Assembly (NCBI GenBank): GCA_022432975.1
Contig: CM039502.1
Location: 69,403,318 to 69,467,317 of the forward strand
Direction: 5' to 3'
DNA: 64,000 nucleotides
From: Begonia masoniana
Taxonomy: Eukaryota; Streptophyta; Magnoliopsida; Cucurbitales; Begoniaceae
Both the position numbers and the translations under genes were made by a program. This document shows, one piece after another, positions 12,901 through 23,250 of this stretch (its first letter is position 1; each line of letters begins with the position of its first letter). The notes under the pieces are model-generated. The model made no database searches and was not told the origin of the DNA. It was given only the letters and a program-made list of their open reading frames with translations.

Positions 12901-13737
12901 ATCTCAATAATATTCTACAAATTAGGGGTGGGCACGGGGCGATTCGGTCCGGTCCCTAATCGAAACCGGACCGGCCCGTAGGGTTTGGGAATTATTTTCC
13001 CAGAACTAGAATCGGCCCTGGGAGGAACGGGTACCGAATCGGAACTGGATCGAATTTTTGGTCCGGTTCCGGTTCCGGTTCCTCCTATATATTTTGGAAT
13101 TTTAAAAAAAAATGATAAATATTCGAAATGAACTGTAAAAAAAATGATAAATCTCACAAACACAATCCAACTATATATGATGAAAATGAAATGTAAGAAA
13201 CTAAATTCAACATCCAAAGTTAATTGACTATCTAAGTTACAAACTAAATCTAACTAGCCAACATTAAAATAAAATGTAAGAAACTAAATTCAACATTCAA
13301 AATTAATCTAATATCTAGCATTAAAATTGAAAGTGAGAAACTAAATTCAACATAAAAAAGAAATTCAAGATCAATTAAATCCAACTATCCAGCATTAAAA
13401 TTAAAATAAAATCCACGAAACTAAATCCAAGATCAACTACTTTTGTAACACCCGGAAATTTTCTTATAAAGTGCATAGCCTAGTTAGGGTATGTAGGGTA
13501 TGTCGTGAGAGTCTAAAGTTAGTCTTAATGTTATCCTAGCAAGTGGTATTGGGAAGTGAAGTTGGAAGAGGAATTGGAAGAGAAATTAGAGTGAAAACCT
13601 TAAGTGGGAGTGGGTAGTAATTGTTGTGATTTAAGTTAATGTAATTGAATTTAATAAATGAAAGAAAAATTGAGTGAAGGGCATGGATGAGATGCCTTAC
13701 ACGTTGAAGAGAAGAAAAGGGGGAATGGAGATGCCAT

Positions 13738-13747
13738 TTTATAAAAT
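13738..13747 (+). promoter_or_regulatory. TATA box of LTR C
   Basis: TTTATAAAAT followed by TGAGAAGCTTGGTGG, then a CT-rich leader 50-130 bp downstream. The same box in the same context occurs in the other C copy at 25539-25548, so it is conserved between copies and probably marks the U3/R boundary. No transcript data. Confidence 0.55.
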
Positions 13748-13893
13748 TGAGAAGCTTGGTGGAAAAATTCAAAAGAGAAAAAGATGTTAGGTTAAATTAG
13801 AAGGCTTCTTCTTCTTCCTCACTACCTCCACGATTCCAGCCACCATTGAAGCTTCTCTTCTCCTTCTCTTCAACAAGTTTTCAAGGATTTAAG

Positions 13894-15101
13894 GTATAAT
13901 TTAGTTGGGTTTTGTAGGAAATGTAATTAGGTGATGATTTTTGAAGTTTTGGTTGTAGTTTTGGGGGATTTGGTTAGGGTTTGGGAAACCCTAATGGTGA
14001 GGTCCTAAATTTTGGTTGAAATTGTTGGTTCTCTTCCCAAATTTGATGGTTTAATCGTTAAATATGTTAGTTTAAATTGTTTTTAGAGTTAGATTAAAGT
14101 TTTGGTGGAAGTTGTGTAAAAACTGATTTTTAAAACAATTAGGCCGATTCTGTTTTTGATGATTTTCGATTGGCTAATTTATTTGGTTGCTAAGTTTGAT
14201 TATTTAAATGGATATTAGACGTGTAGAGGTTTACGAAATGGGGTGGCACGTCAAAATCTATTGAAAAACGAATAAGTTATGGCCGTTTGAAGTTGGACGC
14301 AAAAACTTGTGGGAAATTTGGGTTTTAAGAGTTGTGTTCTAAATGTTGTTGAATTGTGTTTAGTTTTAGGTTAGATAAATTCTTATAATCTCCTTAGAGT
14401 GCTTCGAAGTAATTTCCTTATATTTGCTAGGTTGATGAGCGAATAGTTGACGTAGTCGGAGTAACCGAACACGTATGAAGAAACCAGGTAAGTAGAGGAG
14501 CATTTTTTTTGCCTTCGGGCCTACACCATAGAACGGTAGGGGTGGTTGTTGTTTGTTTTGGTTTGAGCATTTTGTTTTCATGCATCATTGTTTTGAATTA
14601 CGAAATAAGAGTTCTAGCGTGGTTTACGTTTTGGTTATGAAAAGTAAGAAAATAAGATAATGGATATGCAACTCGGTAGAATAGCCTTATCGGGCAAGTG
14701 GCTCGTGTGTAGCACCCCGAGAGGGATTCTACGATTGATGCTATGCTGAAAATATGTAATGTGTCGTGAGTATGAACGCCTCGATATGCTCGTGCTAGAA
14801 GGCACATTGAAGGTTCTATGATCGATGTGGGAGGAGATTTGGAATGGTCGTCCCAGATTGTTTTAGGATGTGTGCCTCCGATCTTGCTCGGTGGGTCAGG
14901 GTGTGGCCGTCTCGGATTGTGTTAGGACACGTGCCTACTTGATTCACATGTAAAAGTGAAAGATAAATGCAACGAAAATGAAATGAAAACAACAGTGTGT
15001 AGAAACGGCATTTAGGGGTTGAGTTGATCATGCATGGTTTTGATTTGCATTCCTCCCTACTTACTAAGCATTACGCTTACTTTTTGAGTTCTGTGGTGTA
15101 G
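13894..15101 (+). other. Two predicted LTR introns with a 57-nt exon between
   Basis: First pair: TAAG|GTATAA at 13893/13894 to TTTGCTAG ending 14430 (537 bp). A 57-nt segment 14431-14487 follows. Second pair: CCAG|GTAAGTAG at 14487/14488 to GTGGTGTAG ending 15101 (614 bp), with a TTACTAAG branch-point-like box at 15061, about 35 nt before the AG. The C copy at 25209 keeps the same order, with a first intron of identical length (537 bp). Inference: a spliced leader. Confidence 0.45.
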
Positions 15102-15689
15102 GTGACGACATTTATTCAGGTGAGCTAGACGAGGAGCCCAGGACTAGGCAGCAGTTGGCGGCGCACAGAGTATGCCGGTGCAGACAGTTGTCGGGGCTTC
15201 TCGGCCATAGTTTTTCGAGGGTTGTGTGGGGGAGTCGGTATTTTGGGATTGTGTATAGTTTTCTAACTATTTTGGATGTTTGAAGTATTTGATTGTTTTG
15301 TTGGATTGATTTTGTAAATGTGGTTTGTGACTTGTTTTGGAATCTCTTTGAATTTCATGATTTTGGTTGTCAGAATATTCAGTCGTTATGTTGTTCGGTT
15401 TTTCGTATAGCAAACAACGTCGGGGTCATTTATTTTCACGTTTTCATTGATGTTTTGGAGTCGGTTTTCTGAGATTTTCATGTGTCAAGGAGTCGGGGAT
15501 GTCGGGAACGTTTGGGAAAAATTTTGGGTGATTTGGATGTGAGTGGTTTGAAGAAAAATGGAGAAAAAGAGAGAAAGGGCACTAGTGGCCGAAGTGTAGG
15601 CGCGCACGCCAGGGAGTGGGCGCGCGGGTGCGGCGGTGGCCCGCGCAGCGCCCACACCAGGGAGTGGGCGCGCGGGTGCTGCGGTGGCC

Positions 15690-15800
15690 CGCGCAGCGCC
15701 CAGCGCCGATCAATTGGCGCATTTCACTGTAGGTCGCTTGGCAACCCAAGAGGTTGCCGATCGATCGGCGCTGTGCGCCGATCAATCGGCACCTCGCGCA
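15690..15800. repeat. GC-rich palindromic CGATCGATCG block of LTR C
   Basis: Two GCCGATCAAT/CGATCGGC repeats in reversed arrangement, around GCCGATCGATCGGC. Equivalent palindromes occur at the same place in the other C LTRs (20628-20670 and 37499-37531). Likely a conserved structural or protein-binding element of the LTR; function unknown. Confidence 0.6.
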
Positions 15801-16397
15801 GGTGTGGGGTGGCGCACGCGGCTCGCTGCTGCACGCGCGCGGCGCCCAGCATGCACATTTTTTATTTTTATTTTTTTAATTTTTGATTTTTCAAAAATGT
15901 TTTAACCCAATCTTTTTCCGACACGTTTTCAACGTATTTCACACACGTTTTCCAACCATTTTCAAGGGTTTGAAAAACTCAAAAAAATTGAGTCAAAATT
16001 CTATTAAAAATTATTTTAAATTACGTTTTAAACGTGATAAGTGTGAGTCAAGTAGCGCACCGAGCCAGGGCAGGTTCGGGGGCGTTACAACTTTAAAAAT
16101 AAAAACTAAATAATAAAGGATCTGTTATAGTCAATTCCATTCCAAATTCCAAAAATTCAATTCCCAGCCGTAAACTGTAAGTCCATATCAAAGTCTAAAT
16201 ACTAAAAGAAAATAGATTTATACCTCTTCAAACTATAGTGAGAGCCACCTCTTTAAACTACGGGAATCAGGAGTTGGGAGTCGAGACAGACAGTCGAGAC
16301 TCAAGAGAGAATTGGGACTCGGGAGACAGGCGGGTCTCGGGAGTCGACAGTCGACGAGTCAACGGGGTCACAGTTGACGACACAGGAGGCTCTGAGT

Positions 16398-16919
16398 GGC
16401 AAGTGCTGTGCTCAGTGCTGCTCAGTGCTGTGCTCAGTGCTGTGCTCAGTGCTGTGCTCAGTGCTGTGCTCAGTGCTGTGCTCAGTGCTGTGCTCAGTGC
16501 TGTGCTCAGTGCTGTGCTCAGTGCTGTGCTCAGTGCTGTGCTCAGTGCTGTGCTCAGTGCTGTGCTCAGTGCTGTGCTCAGTGCTGTGCTCAGTGCTGTG
16601 CTCAGTGCTGTGCTCAGTGCTGTGCTCAGTGCTGTGCTCAGTGCTGTGCTCAGTGCTGTGCTCAGTGCTGTGCTCAGTGCTGTGCTCAGTGCTGTGCTCA
16701 GTGCTGTGCTCAGTGCTGTGCTCAGTGCTGTGCTCAGTGCTGTGCTCAGTGCTGTGCTCAGTGCTGTGCTCAGTGCTGTGCTCAGTGCTGTGCTCAGTGC
16801 TGTGCTCAGTGCTGTGCTCAGTGCTGTGCTCAGTGCTGTGCTCAGTGCTGTGCTCAGTGCTGTGCTCAGTGCTGTGCTCAGTGCTGTGCTCAGTGCTGTG
16901 CTCAGTGCTGTGCTCAGTG
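16398..16919. repeat. 12-bp minisatellite (GTGCTGTGCTCA)n, about 43 copies
   Basis: A perfect array of a 12-bp unit over about 520 bp, inside the hAT element. All three plus frames stay open because the unit is a multiple of three (LSAV, CSVL and CAQC repeats). I do not treat it as protein coding. The copy number is prone to assembly error. Confidence 0.95.
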
Positions 16920-17140
16920 ATAAACTTAGTTTAGGTTATCCAACCCATGGGTCGATACTCCCATGGGACAGCCCGGTTCCTGAATAGGGAACCGCAGACT
17001 GAACCGCGGTCTGTGGTTCCTCGATCTAGGGAATCGGTACGGGTCCCATGACACATGGAACTGGCCCAAAACTAGCCCGAACTGGCAGTCAGGTCCGGTC
17101 TTCCAATTCCAGGCTAGTTGTGCCCACCCTTACTACAAAT

Positions 17141-17314
17141 CATAGTTTATTAAATAAAAACTTTCATCCTAACTTTTCAATAGATATAGTCATTACCATC
17201 GAAGAAAAAAAGGCCTAAAAGTAGATTGCCCCTCCTCGTGCATGTTGTTCATATTGAAAGCCATATCAAATCATCAATACAGAATATATATTAAGTCACA
17301 ATCAAATATTACAA
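17141..17314 (-). mobile_element. Copia 5' untranslated leader
   Basis: AT-rich stretch between the hAT element and the copia primer-binding site. No ORF seen. By position it is the leader and possibly the first gag codons of the minus-strand copia element. Confidence 0.4.
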
Positions 17315-17331
17315 CCTGACTTTGATATTAA
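17315..17331 (-). other. Decayed primer-binding site of copia
   Basis: Minus-strand TTAATATCAAAGTCAGG resembles the initiator tRNA-Met site TTGGTATCAGAGC with several changes. It lies directly inside an LTR end, which supports the boundary call at 17333. Confidence 0.5.
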
Positions 17332-17332
17332 T

Positions 17333-18289
17333 TGGAGGATCGATTTAACCTAAGAGGGGAGAGAAGGATGGAGGGAGGGAGGGAGAGAGAGAGATTGTTA
17401 ATGCAGTTCGACCAATGTTGCTTACGTCCGCGCTTCAAGGCTTTTTCTTGAATATTTCTTTCCAATTCAACCTTGTGGTTCATTAAATTGAACTTCTAGG
17501 TGTAAATCAAAACCTTTACAATGATTTTTTCTTAGGGCGTCACATTTTACTTGTTCACTGATATGCAAAGAGGAAAGTTTAAGCAAAAATGAATAATGTT
17601 ACACTCTTTCAATTATCAAGATCTCAAGTTAATGTAAGAGGAGTGTGGTGTAAGGTGAAAACTCAGATTTTTACTTGAATTGGGCATCACTTTTTTACAA
17701 TTATCATGTTTGGTTTTTGCACATTGTGGCTTGTCTCCGTTTATAGAAGTCTTCAGAAACAAAGTGTATCAGTTGACCACTCTACTTAATCGGTTGACAC
17801 TTTCATGAACGTTGCATGCATTTTCAAAAGTTCTAAACAACTCGATATACACCTCGATAGATCGCACTAGTCGACACTTCTTGAGATCGGTTGACACGGT
17901 GAGTTCTCTGGAATTTCTTCAGTGTTGAATTGGTACACTTTACTTGATAGGTCGACATTTTGAGTTCTCTGTAATTTCTTCAATTATATTGCAGTCGATA
18001 CTTTGCTCGACCTCTTGACGCTTGTTGCTCTAAAGTTAACAATAGTTTCTTCACACAGACGATATGGATATCTACTTTTATTTTCATTATTCAATTTCTA
18101 TGTACTTTAGCAATTATTGAAATGAGTTAAACATACAAGTTAACGTAATCAAATACCACACATTAAGGGTATTTCTAAATAAAATAAATATGCAACATTT
18201 ATGCGTAAATAATCAATAAGACAATCTTAGAATTAATTTACCAACTTACCATACTCATAAAAAAAAGTTTAATTATCTTTAAGCTAACG
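17333..18289 (-). mobile_element. 5' LTR of the decayed copia element
   Basis: About 957 bp between the decayed primer site and a right edge aligned with the 3' LTR start at 2138 (TTTAAGCTAAC here, TTTAAGTTAAC there). It contains repeated GGTCGAC / CGGTTGACAC motifs, common in SIRE-type LTRs. Together with 1915-2138 it delimits a copia element of about 16 kb, including later insertions. The low identity between the two LTRs shows it is the oldest recognisable insertion here. Confidence 0.6.
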
Positions 18290-20299
18290 GGCCATGTTGG
18301 ATTTTCAGTCCATTTCATTCTTGAGTTGTTTCCAACCCTTCTTATGGGTTCCAACTATTATTTTGATAATTTGAGATTGGTATGATGGTTTATTAATAGG
18401 TTCTGAAGCTTGGATTTGGGTTTTGGCATTGGTAGGCTCTGTTGAGGTAGAAGTTTGTTTTTATGTACAACGATATATACACTGTTTTCATAAAAATTTA
18501 TTGGAGATGTGTTTTCATAATTTACGACATTTTTTTTTTGTTTTTATTATAGGTCGATTTTTATAGTATAAGTATGTTTTCCACTAGACAGGAGCTCTAT
18601 TCAGTATGCACATTATTTTTGAATGATCAAATCGGCCGTTACCAAATTTAATTAACTCGAGTGGAGGTCCATTATTTTTTACGCACATTTGACCATTAGA
18701 TAATGTGTTTTGTGGAATAGCGTAATGGGACAACTTGTTTGCATCATGTTCCTAGGAGCGAAACCCTATGTACAACTTATTTGCTTGCGATCACTAAGTA
18801 TCACCTTTATTTTGTATATGCTTATAGATTAGTGTGCGTGAAATTTGTGATTTGACTATATTTTCACTGAGATTTTATGTTATTCAGTAGTGGTCTATTT
18901 TGCATACGTTCCACACTACAATGGAATAATTTGACTCTTGCCATACTGAATGTTTTTGTTTTCAGATTTTATATCATGATTCATAATTGGCATGCTCATT
19001 CATTTTCTTATCATTATTATTGTATGTAAAATTCTATCCCTAGTGTGTTCTGTCGACTCACCTTAACAACTTTTCTTTCAGGTCGTAGTGAGAGACTTTC
19101 CGTTGCCAACGCAGGAGTAGGCGACATTTATTTTATTTAGGTATTTTCTCCATTTGGAACTTTTATTGGTGAGATGAGACACTTGTTAACATATTATATT
19201 TTCAATTAAACTTCCTTGTTATTTTCTTAATTCGCACAGTTTATTGGTCTTGTATTATCGCTCTATCTTTGATGTCATATTTAGATATTTTTTTAACCTA
19301 ATATTATTGGGCCCTAGCTTACTACATGTAATGATTAAAGATAGGGGTCAAACAATGTAGTTTGTTTTTTGGTCAGGTTGTTTCTCGTTCTACCTTAGAT
19401 CCCTTTTGAGTTTTGACAGTTTTCTCATTTAAAATCTTCCAATTCTCAAAACAACGTTGGGTTACAACTTAACAAAATGACTTCGTTTTGATTAATGAGA
19501 ATCGATTCCTGTATTATGCAAATGACATGTAGTTTCAAAATAGTTAGAAACTACATGTCAGTCAAGTCATCTTCTACCTCAATTGCATTTGTGCGATTTG
19601 ATTCGTCTTGAACATGATCAAAATCGAAATCCAATGATTTTTCTTAATTTTGTACTTTAAATGCAGTGTTTTTAATTACAAAATATTCCCATATAAATCT
19701 ATAAATGATTTCTAACCCTAATATGAATAAAAAGAATCTAAAAGTGAATATTGAGATTTTAAACTTTAAAACTTTAGTTTTGAAAAGTTTTAAGACAGAA
19801 GCTTTTAATGGCTTTGATACCAAATATAAATTATATATGTACATTCAAACATACTTTATATTCAAAATTAAGCATTTAGATCAAGTGAAACATAAAAATT
19901 AAAATACTTTCTTCCATTGATGCTGTTAAACCTTGGATTGTTCATTTCTCTAATTTAGTCTCTTCTAAATAGTAGAAAAAAAATCTCAAACTCGAATGTG
20001 TATTTTTTTGTCTGAGATTTTTTGTCTTAGAGGACATTTAGCGTTAATATGTTCCTCTATTTATAAACTTCTTCCATCAAGAAGTTTAATAACAAAAATG
20101 GGTAGTTTTTTTAAGATGGAAATTGTAAAAACCATACCACTAATTGGATTGGCCATTTTTATAACGTCATGGCCCCGGCCGAGTCTCAACTTTCGTATTC
20201 TCGAAGTGAGAAAACATACAATTCATTGACCATATACAAAACTAGACAACAAAAATTATGAAATCCAACCAACATGTAATTTACAAGTCTTATTTGACT
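18290..20299. other. AT-rich LTR-like region without genes
   Basis: No credible coding region. Around 19040-19130 a GACTCACCTTAACAAC...TTTCAGGTCGTAG stretch resembles family G (compare 62725-62990 and 1580-1640). At about 19805-19822 the string GGCTTTGATACCAAA is, on the minus strand, TGGTATCAAAG-like and could be an old tRNA-Met primer site, but I found no LTR next to it. Confidence 0.35.
19523..19560. repeat. 14-bp inverted repeat
   Basis: TGACATGTAGTTTC, a 10-nt loop, then GAAACTACATGTCA: a perfect 14-bp stem. Too small to identify as a MITE; could be a hairpin left by an element. Confidence 0.7.
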
Positions 20300-21569
20300 T
20301 GTAACGCCCCAGAACCCGACCTGGCTCGGTGCGCTACTTTGCTAAGCTATCCCACGTTTAAAACGACGTTTAAAATAATTTTCGTAAATTTTTTGACTCG
20401 ATTTTTGGGTTTCTCGAACCCTCGATTCTTGTTAGAAAACGTGCCCAAAATACGTTTAAAATATGTCAGAAAATGTCGGGTCAAAATATAGTAGAAATAG
20501 AAAATTTTTAAAAAATTTTCAAAAAAAGGTGCTGGGCGTGCGCGCTGGGCGCTGCACGCGCGCTTGAGCGTTGGGTGCAGCGCACTGGGTGCCGCGCGTG
20601 CTCCTGCGCGCGCCTGCGAGACCAGCGCCCGATCGATCGGCTTCCAGCGCCCAATCGATCGGGCCTCCTCGGATTTTCGGCCCAAAATGCCATTTTTTTG
20701 ACTTTTTTCAACTTCCCTCACTTTTCTTCATTTTTCATCGAGCTAAACACCTCTAAAAATTCTAAAATTTTTACCACATAATCTCGACACCCTTAACTCC
20801 GTGTCCCGTAAAAATATTGAAAACACGACTTAAAACGGTAATAAAGAAAAATAGAGAAAACTAAACCCGACGTAGTTTGTTTGAAAACCAAAACGAGCGG
20901 CATAACGCCTATAATTACCAAACCCAAAACCTGAAATACAAACCTTTATAAAATCACTATTTTTCACATGAAACAAATCCAAAAAATTGACCAAACTACC
21001 AAATACGTCAAATATCCATAATAGTTTAACAAAGCCAAATATCAAAAATTCCCATAGCTACCCAAAGTTAGGGGTGTGCAAAACCGATTTCGGTACGGTT
21101 TTGGGGAGGATCCAAACCGAACCGATCAGTTTCGGTTTTGGATTTGTCGAACCGAAACCGGTTTTGGGGCACACCAAAACCGAACCTAAAGTTTCGGTTC
21201 AGTTTCGGTTCGGTTTCGATTTTGGTTTTACAACCTATTTTTGTAAAAAATTAAATAATTTAAATTGAATGAGATAAATAATTAAATTTAAATTGAAAAA
21301 GAGGAACCATCAGGATGTAGATAGAACATCAACTTCACAGAATCTCGAGGAACCATCTTCTTGTTGTTTTAGCACATAACGAACCTTGTAAGTGCTGTTA
21401 ATGAATCCCAACAAAAATAATTACTAAACAAAGAGGAATTAGATTGTGGTTATATCCTAGGTGGTTGGCTACATAGAAAACAAAGCATCTGTGAGGAGCA
21501 AGTGCAGATATAATAACCTCTATTTTTAGATTATCTCAACCAATTCTCTAGCACAATTCACCACTCTAA

Positions 21570-21770
21570 CCTGTAATAGCTGGGGCAACTAGTTTCTGAC
21601 TCATCGACAAGCTCAGCTGCTTCTTCAAGAAGTGCTTCGATTTCAGCCATCATCATTCCAGTTTCATTTGATAAAACTTCTGCTCGCTGGACAGATAATT
21701 GCAGCAAAACAAACCTCCAATAACATGGCTTAGCCTTTGCAGCATCAGCCAGAGCTTGCCACTGCGAGCC
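21570..21770 (-). pseudogene. Possible captured host-gene exon
   Basis: The minus strand is open for about 67 codons with balanced, non-repetitive amino-acid use, unlike the rest of the element. It contains WQALADAAKAKP, LLQLSVQRAEVL, and EIEALLEEAAELVDESE, a helical, acidic, coiled-coil-like text. It ends at ...YYR followed by AG|GTTAGAG, a possible donor, and begins after GCTCGCAG, a possible acceptor. I do not recognise the family. The element may have acquired a gene fragment (a Pack-type hAT). No start codon or remaining gene is present. Confidence 0.45.
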
Positions 21771-22099
21771 AAATACTCAAACCATCAAACACTACGTAAG
21801 ATCCTCCTATTACATTTTGATCTGAAAACCAACTTAACAATCTAGTAAATTTAATAAAAAGCATTTCATCCTAGTAATGCCGATCATATTCAGCTCACTT
21901 TAAGAGTTTTTAAATTTGTAGAATTTCATTTGAACCAAATGTTCAATGTTGAAACCATCCCCTTAGATTGACTAAACCGGGCTAAGTGCCAATTAATAAG
22001 CATGAGTCTGGATGGATCATGTTACATTGTTCAGCATCCATCCAATTTGAACAACACCATTAAGTGATAATGGAGCTGAAATGACAATGGGACCTTCAT

Positions 22100-22315
22100 C
22101 GATAAGATTGTAAATTGCTCTCTGTGAACAAACGACAGAGAGCAATTTTGCTCTCTGTGGTTTACTTTTATTACAGAGAGCAAAATTGCTCTCTGTGAAC
22201 AAACGACAGAGAGCAATTTTGCTCTCTGTGATTTTTTTACAGAGAGCAAAATAATGATTTTGCTCTCTGTCGTTTGTTCACAGAGAGCAAAATCATTGAT
22301 TTTGCTCTCTGTCAA
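22100..22315. repeat. Array of inverted CAGAGAGCAA / TTGCTCTCTG motifs
   Basis: About ten copies of a 10-13-bp motif (ACAGAGAGCAAAA or its complement) in alternating orientation, joined by short spacers such as TGAACAAACGA. Adjacent pairs form perfect palindromes (CAGAGAGCAATTTTGCTCTCTG). The single strand could fold into a cruciform or series of hairpins. Inside the hAT element. Confidence 0.85.
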
Positions 22316-23016
22316 ACACAAAAACGAGCTAAATAATGCAAAGCATAGCACATACCCGGTGCTCTCTGTCGTCGTCGATACTCGATACTCGATAGCAGAG
22401 ACTGAGAGTAGAGTCGTCGCCTCGCCGTCGCCTAGCCTGATCGTCCTTGTTTGCCGAGTCTCTAGTCGTCGCAGTCGCAGTCGAAGAATCGGGATTTAGG
22501 TTTTCGCACTTCGCAGTTCGCTTCGGCTTCGCTCTTCACTCTTCATCCTCATTTTAATCAACAACGGTTCGGTTTCGGTTTTGCTCGGTTTCACCAAGCC
22601 AAACCGATAACTGAACCGAAGCGGCCGGTTTTGAGAAATGCCAAACCGGACTTCGGTTTCCCTATGCTCAAAACCGGTGAAAATCAAACCTAAATCACCG
22701 GTTCCGATTCGGTTCACCGGTTCCGGTTCGGTTTGCACACCCCTACCCAAAGTACGTGGTCGTGACGCCCCGACAAATGCCCGCACCGGCATACTCCAAG
22801 CATCACCAACTGCTACTTAGTCCTTGGCTGTCTCATCTACCTCACCTGGGTAAATATCATCACCTACACCATAAAACACAAAACGTAAGCCTAATGCTTA
22901 GTAAGTAGGGAATAACGAATGCTATGAAAACACAAGGCAACCAATCCTATCACATGCGGTTTCTAACACTCACTTATGCTCATTTGCCATTTGTTGCTTT
23001 AATCATTTCATAAGCC

Positions 23017-23250
23017 GTGTGGATCGGGTAAGCTCACATCCTATAATCGTACAGGACGGCAATTCCCAGAACCACCATTTCGTATTTTAGCCGGTGTGGA
23101 TCGGGTAAGCTCACATCCTATAATCGTAAAGGACGGCCATTCCCAGAAGCACCATTACGTGTTTTAGCCGGTGTGGATCGGGTAAGCTCACATCCTATAA
23201 TCGTACAGGACGGCCATTTCCAGAACCACCATTACGTGTTTTAGCCGGTC
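23017..23250. repeat. 77-bp tandem repeat, 3 copies
   Basis: Units starting GTGTGGATCGGGTAAGC at 23017, 23094 and 23171, each containing ATCGTA(C/A)AGGACGGC. It lies within the intron-like segment of the minus-strand C LTR. The corresponding part of the 25209 copy has a different 96-bp repeat, so this segment turns over rapidly. Confidence 0.9.

Larger units (their letters stand above)
13444..16089 (+). mobile_element. Solo LTR, gypsy family C, TSD ACTTT
   Basis: Starts TGTAACACCCGG, ends GGGGGCGTTACA, flanked by ACTTT on both sides (13439-13443, 16090-16094). Length 2646 bp. Read in sense it has a TATA box (13738-13747), a pyrimidine-rich leader (13800-13870), two donor/acceptor-like pairs, the GCCTTCGGGCCTACACC block (14510-14527) and a GC-rich 3' part with palindromic CGATCGATCG (15580-15850). 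No gag-pol. The end sequence GCGCACCGAGCC...GGCGTTACA recurs in 20300-24539 and 25209-37804. Confidence 0.92.
12923..17132. mobile_element. Non-autonomous hAT element, TSD CTACAAAT
   Basis: Terminal inverted repeats TAGGGGTGGGCAC (left) and GTGCCCACCCTTA (right), 12 of 13 matching, flanked by a perfect 8-bp duplication CTACAAAT (12915-12922, 17133-17140), as expected for hAT. Subterminal zones are rich in GGTCCGGT / ACCGGACC motifs, the usual layout for transposase binding. No transposase is encoded. A solo C LTR (13444-16089) sits inside; without it the element is about 1.56 kb. The remaining interior is AT-rich at left, then a GAGTCGAC-rich stretch (16240-16380) and a 12-bp satellite. It inserted into the copia element upstream of gag. 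Confidence 0.9.
21069..22745. mobile_element. Non-autonomous hAT element, TSD CCCAAAGT
   Basis: TIRs TAGGGGTGTGCAAA at left and its complement at right, flanked by a perfect 8-bp duplication CCCAAAGT (21061-21068, 22746-22753). Subterminal regions are packed with CGGTTTTGG / ACCGAACC repeats. No transposase. The interior holds a stretch resembling a host exon (21570-21770, minus) and an array of CAGAGAGCAA palindromes (22100-22315). Length 1677 bp. It lies within the family C LTR 20300-24539. Confidence 0.93.

Noticed and set aside
15482..15905. Overlapping ORFs in a GC-rich stretch
   Set aside because: The stretch is composed of duplicated GC-rich LTR repeats (GCGCGGGTGC...GCCCGCGCAGCGCC) and palindromes; no domain.
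16238..16987. ORFs of 174-249 codons
   Set aside because: Products of the 12-bp repeat (LSAV, CSVL, CAQC), open in three frames at once.
19805..19905. A copia primer site and LTR near 19810
   Set aside because: TGGTATCAAAG-like sequence is present on the minus strand, but no LTR terminus, second LTR or coding remnant was found beside it.
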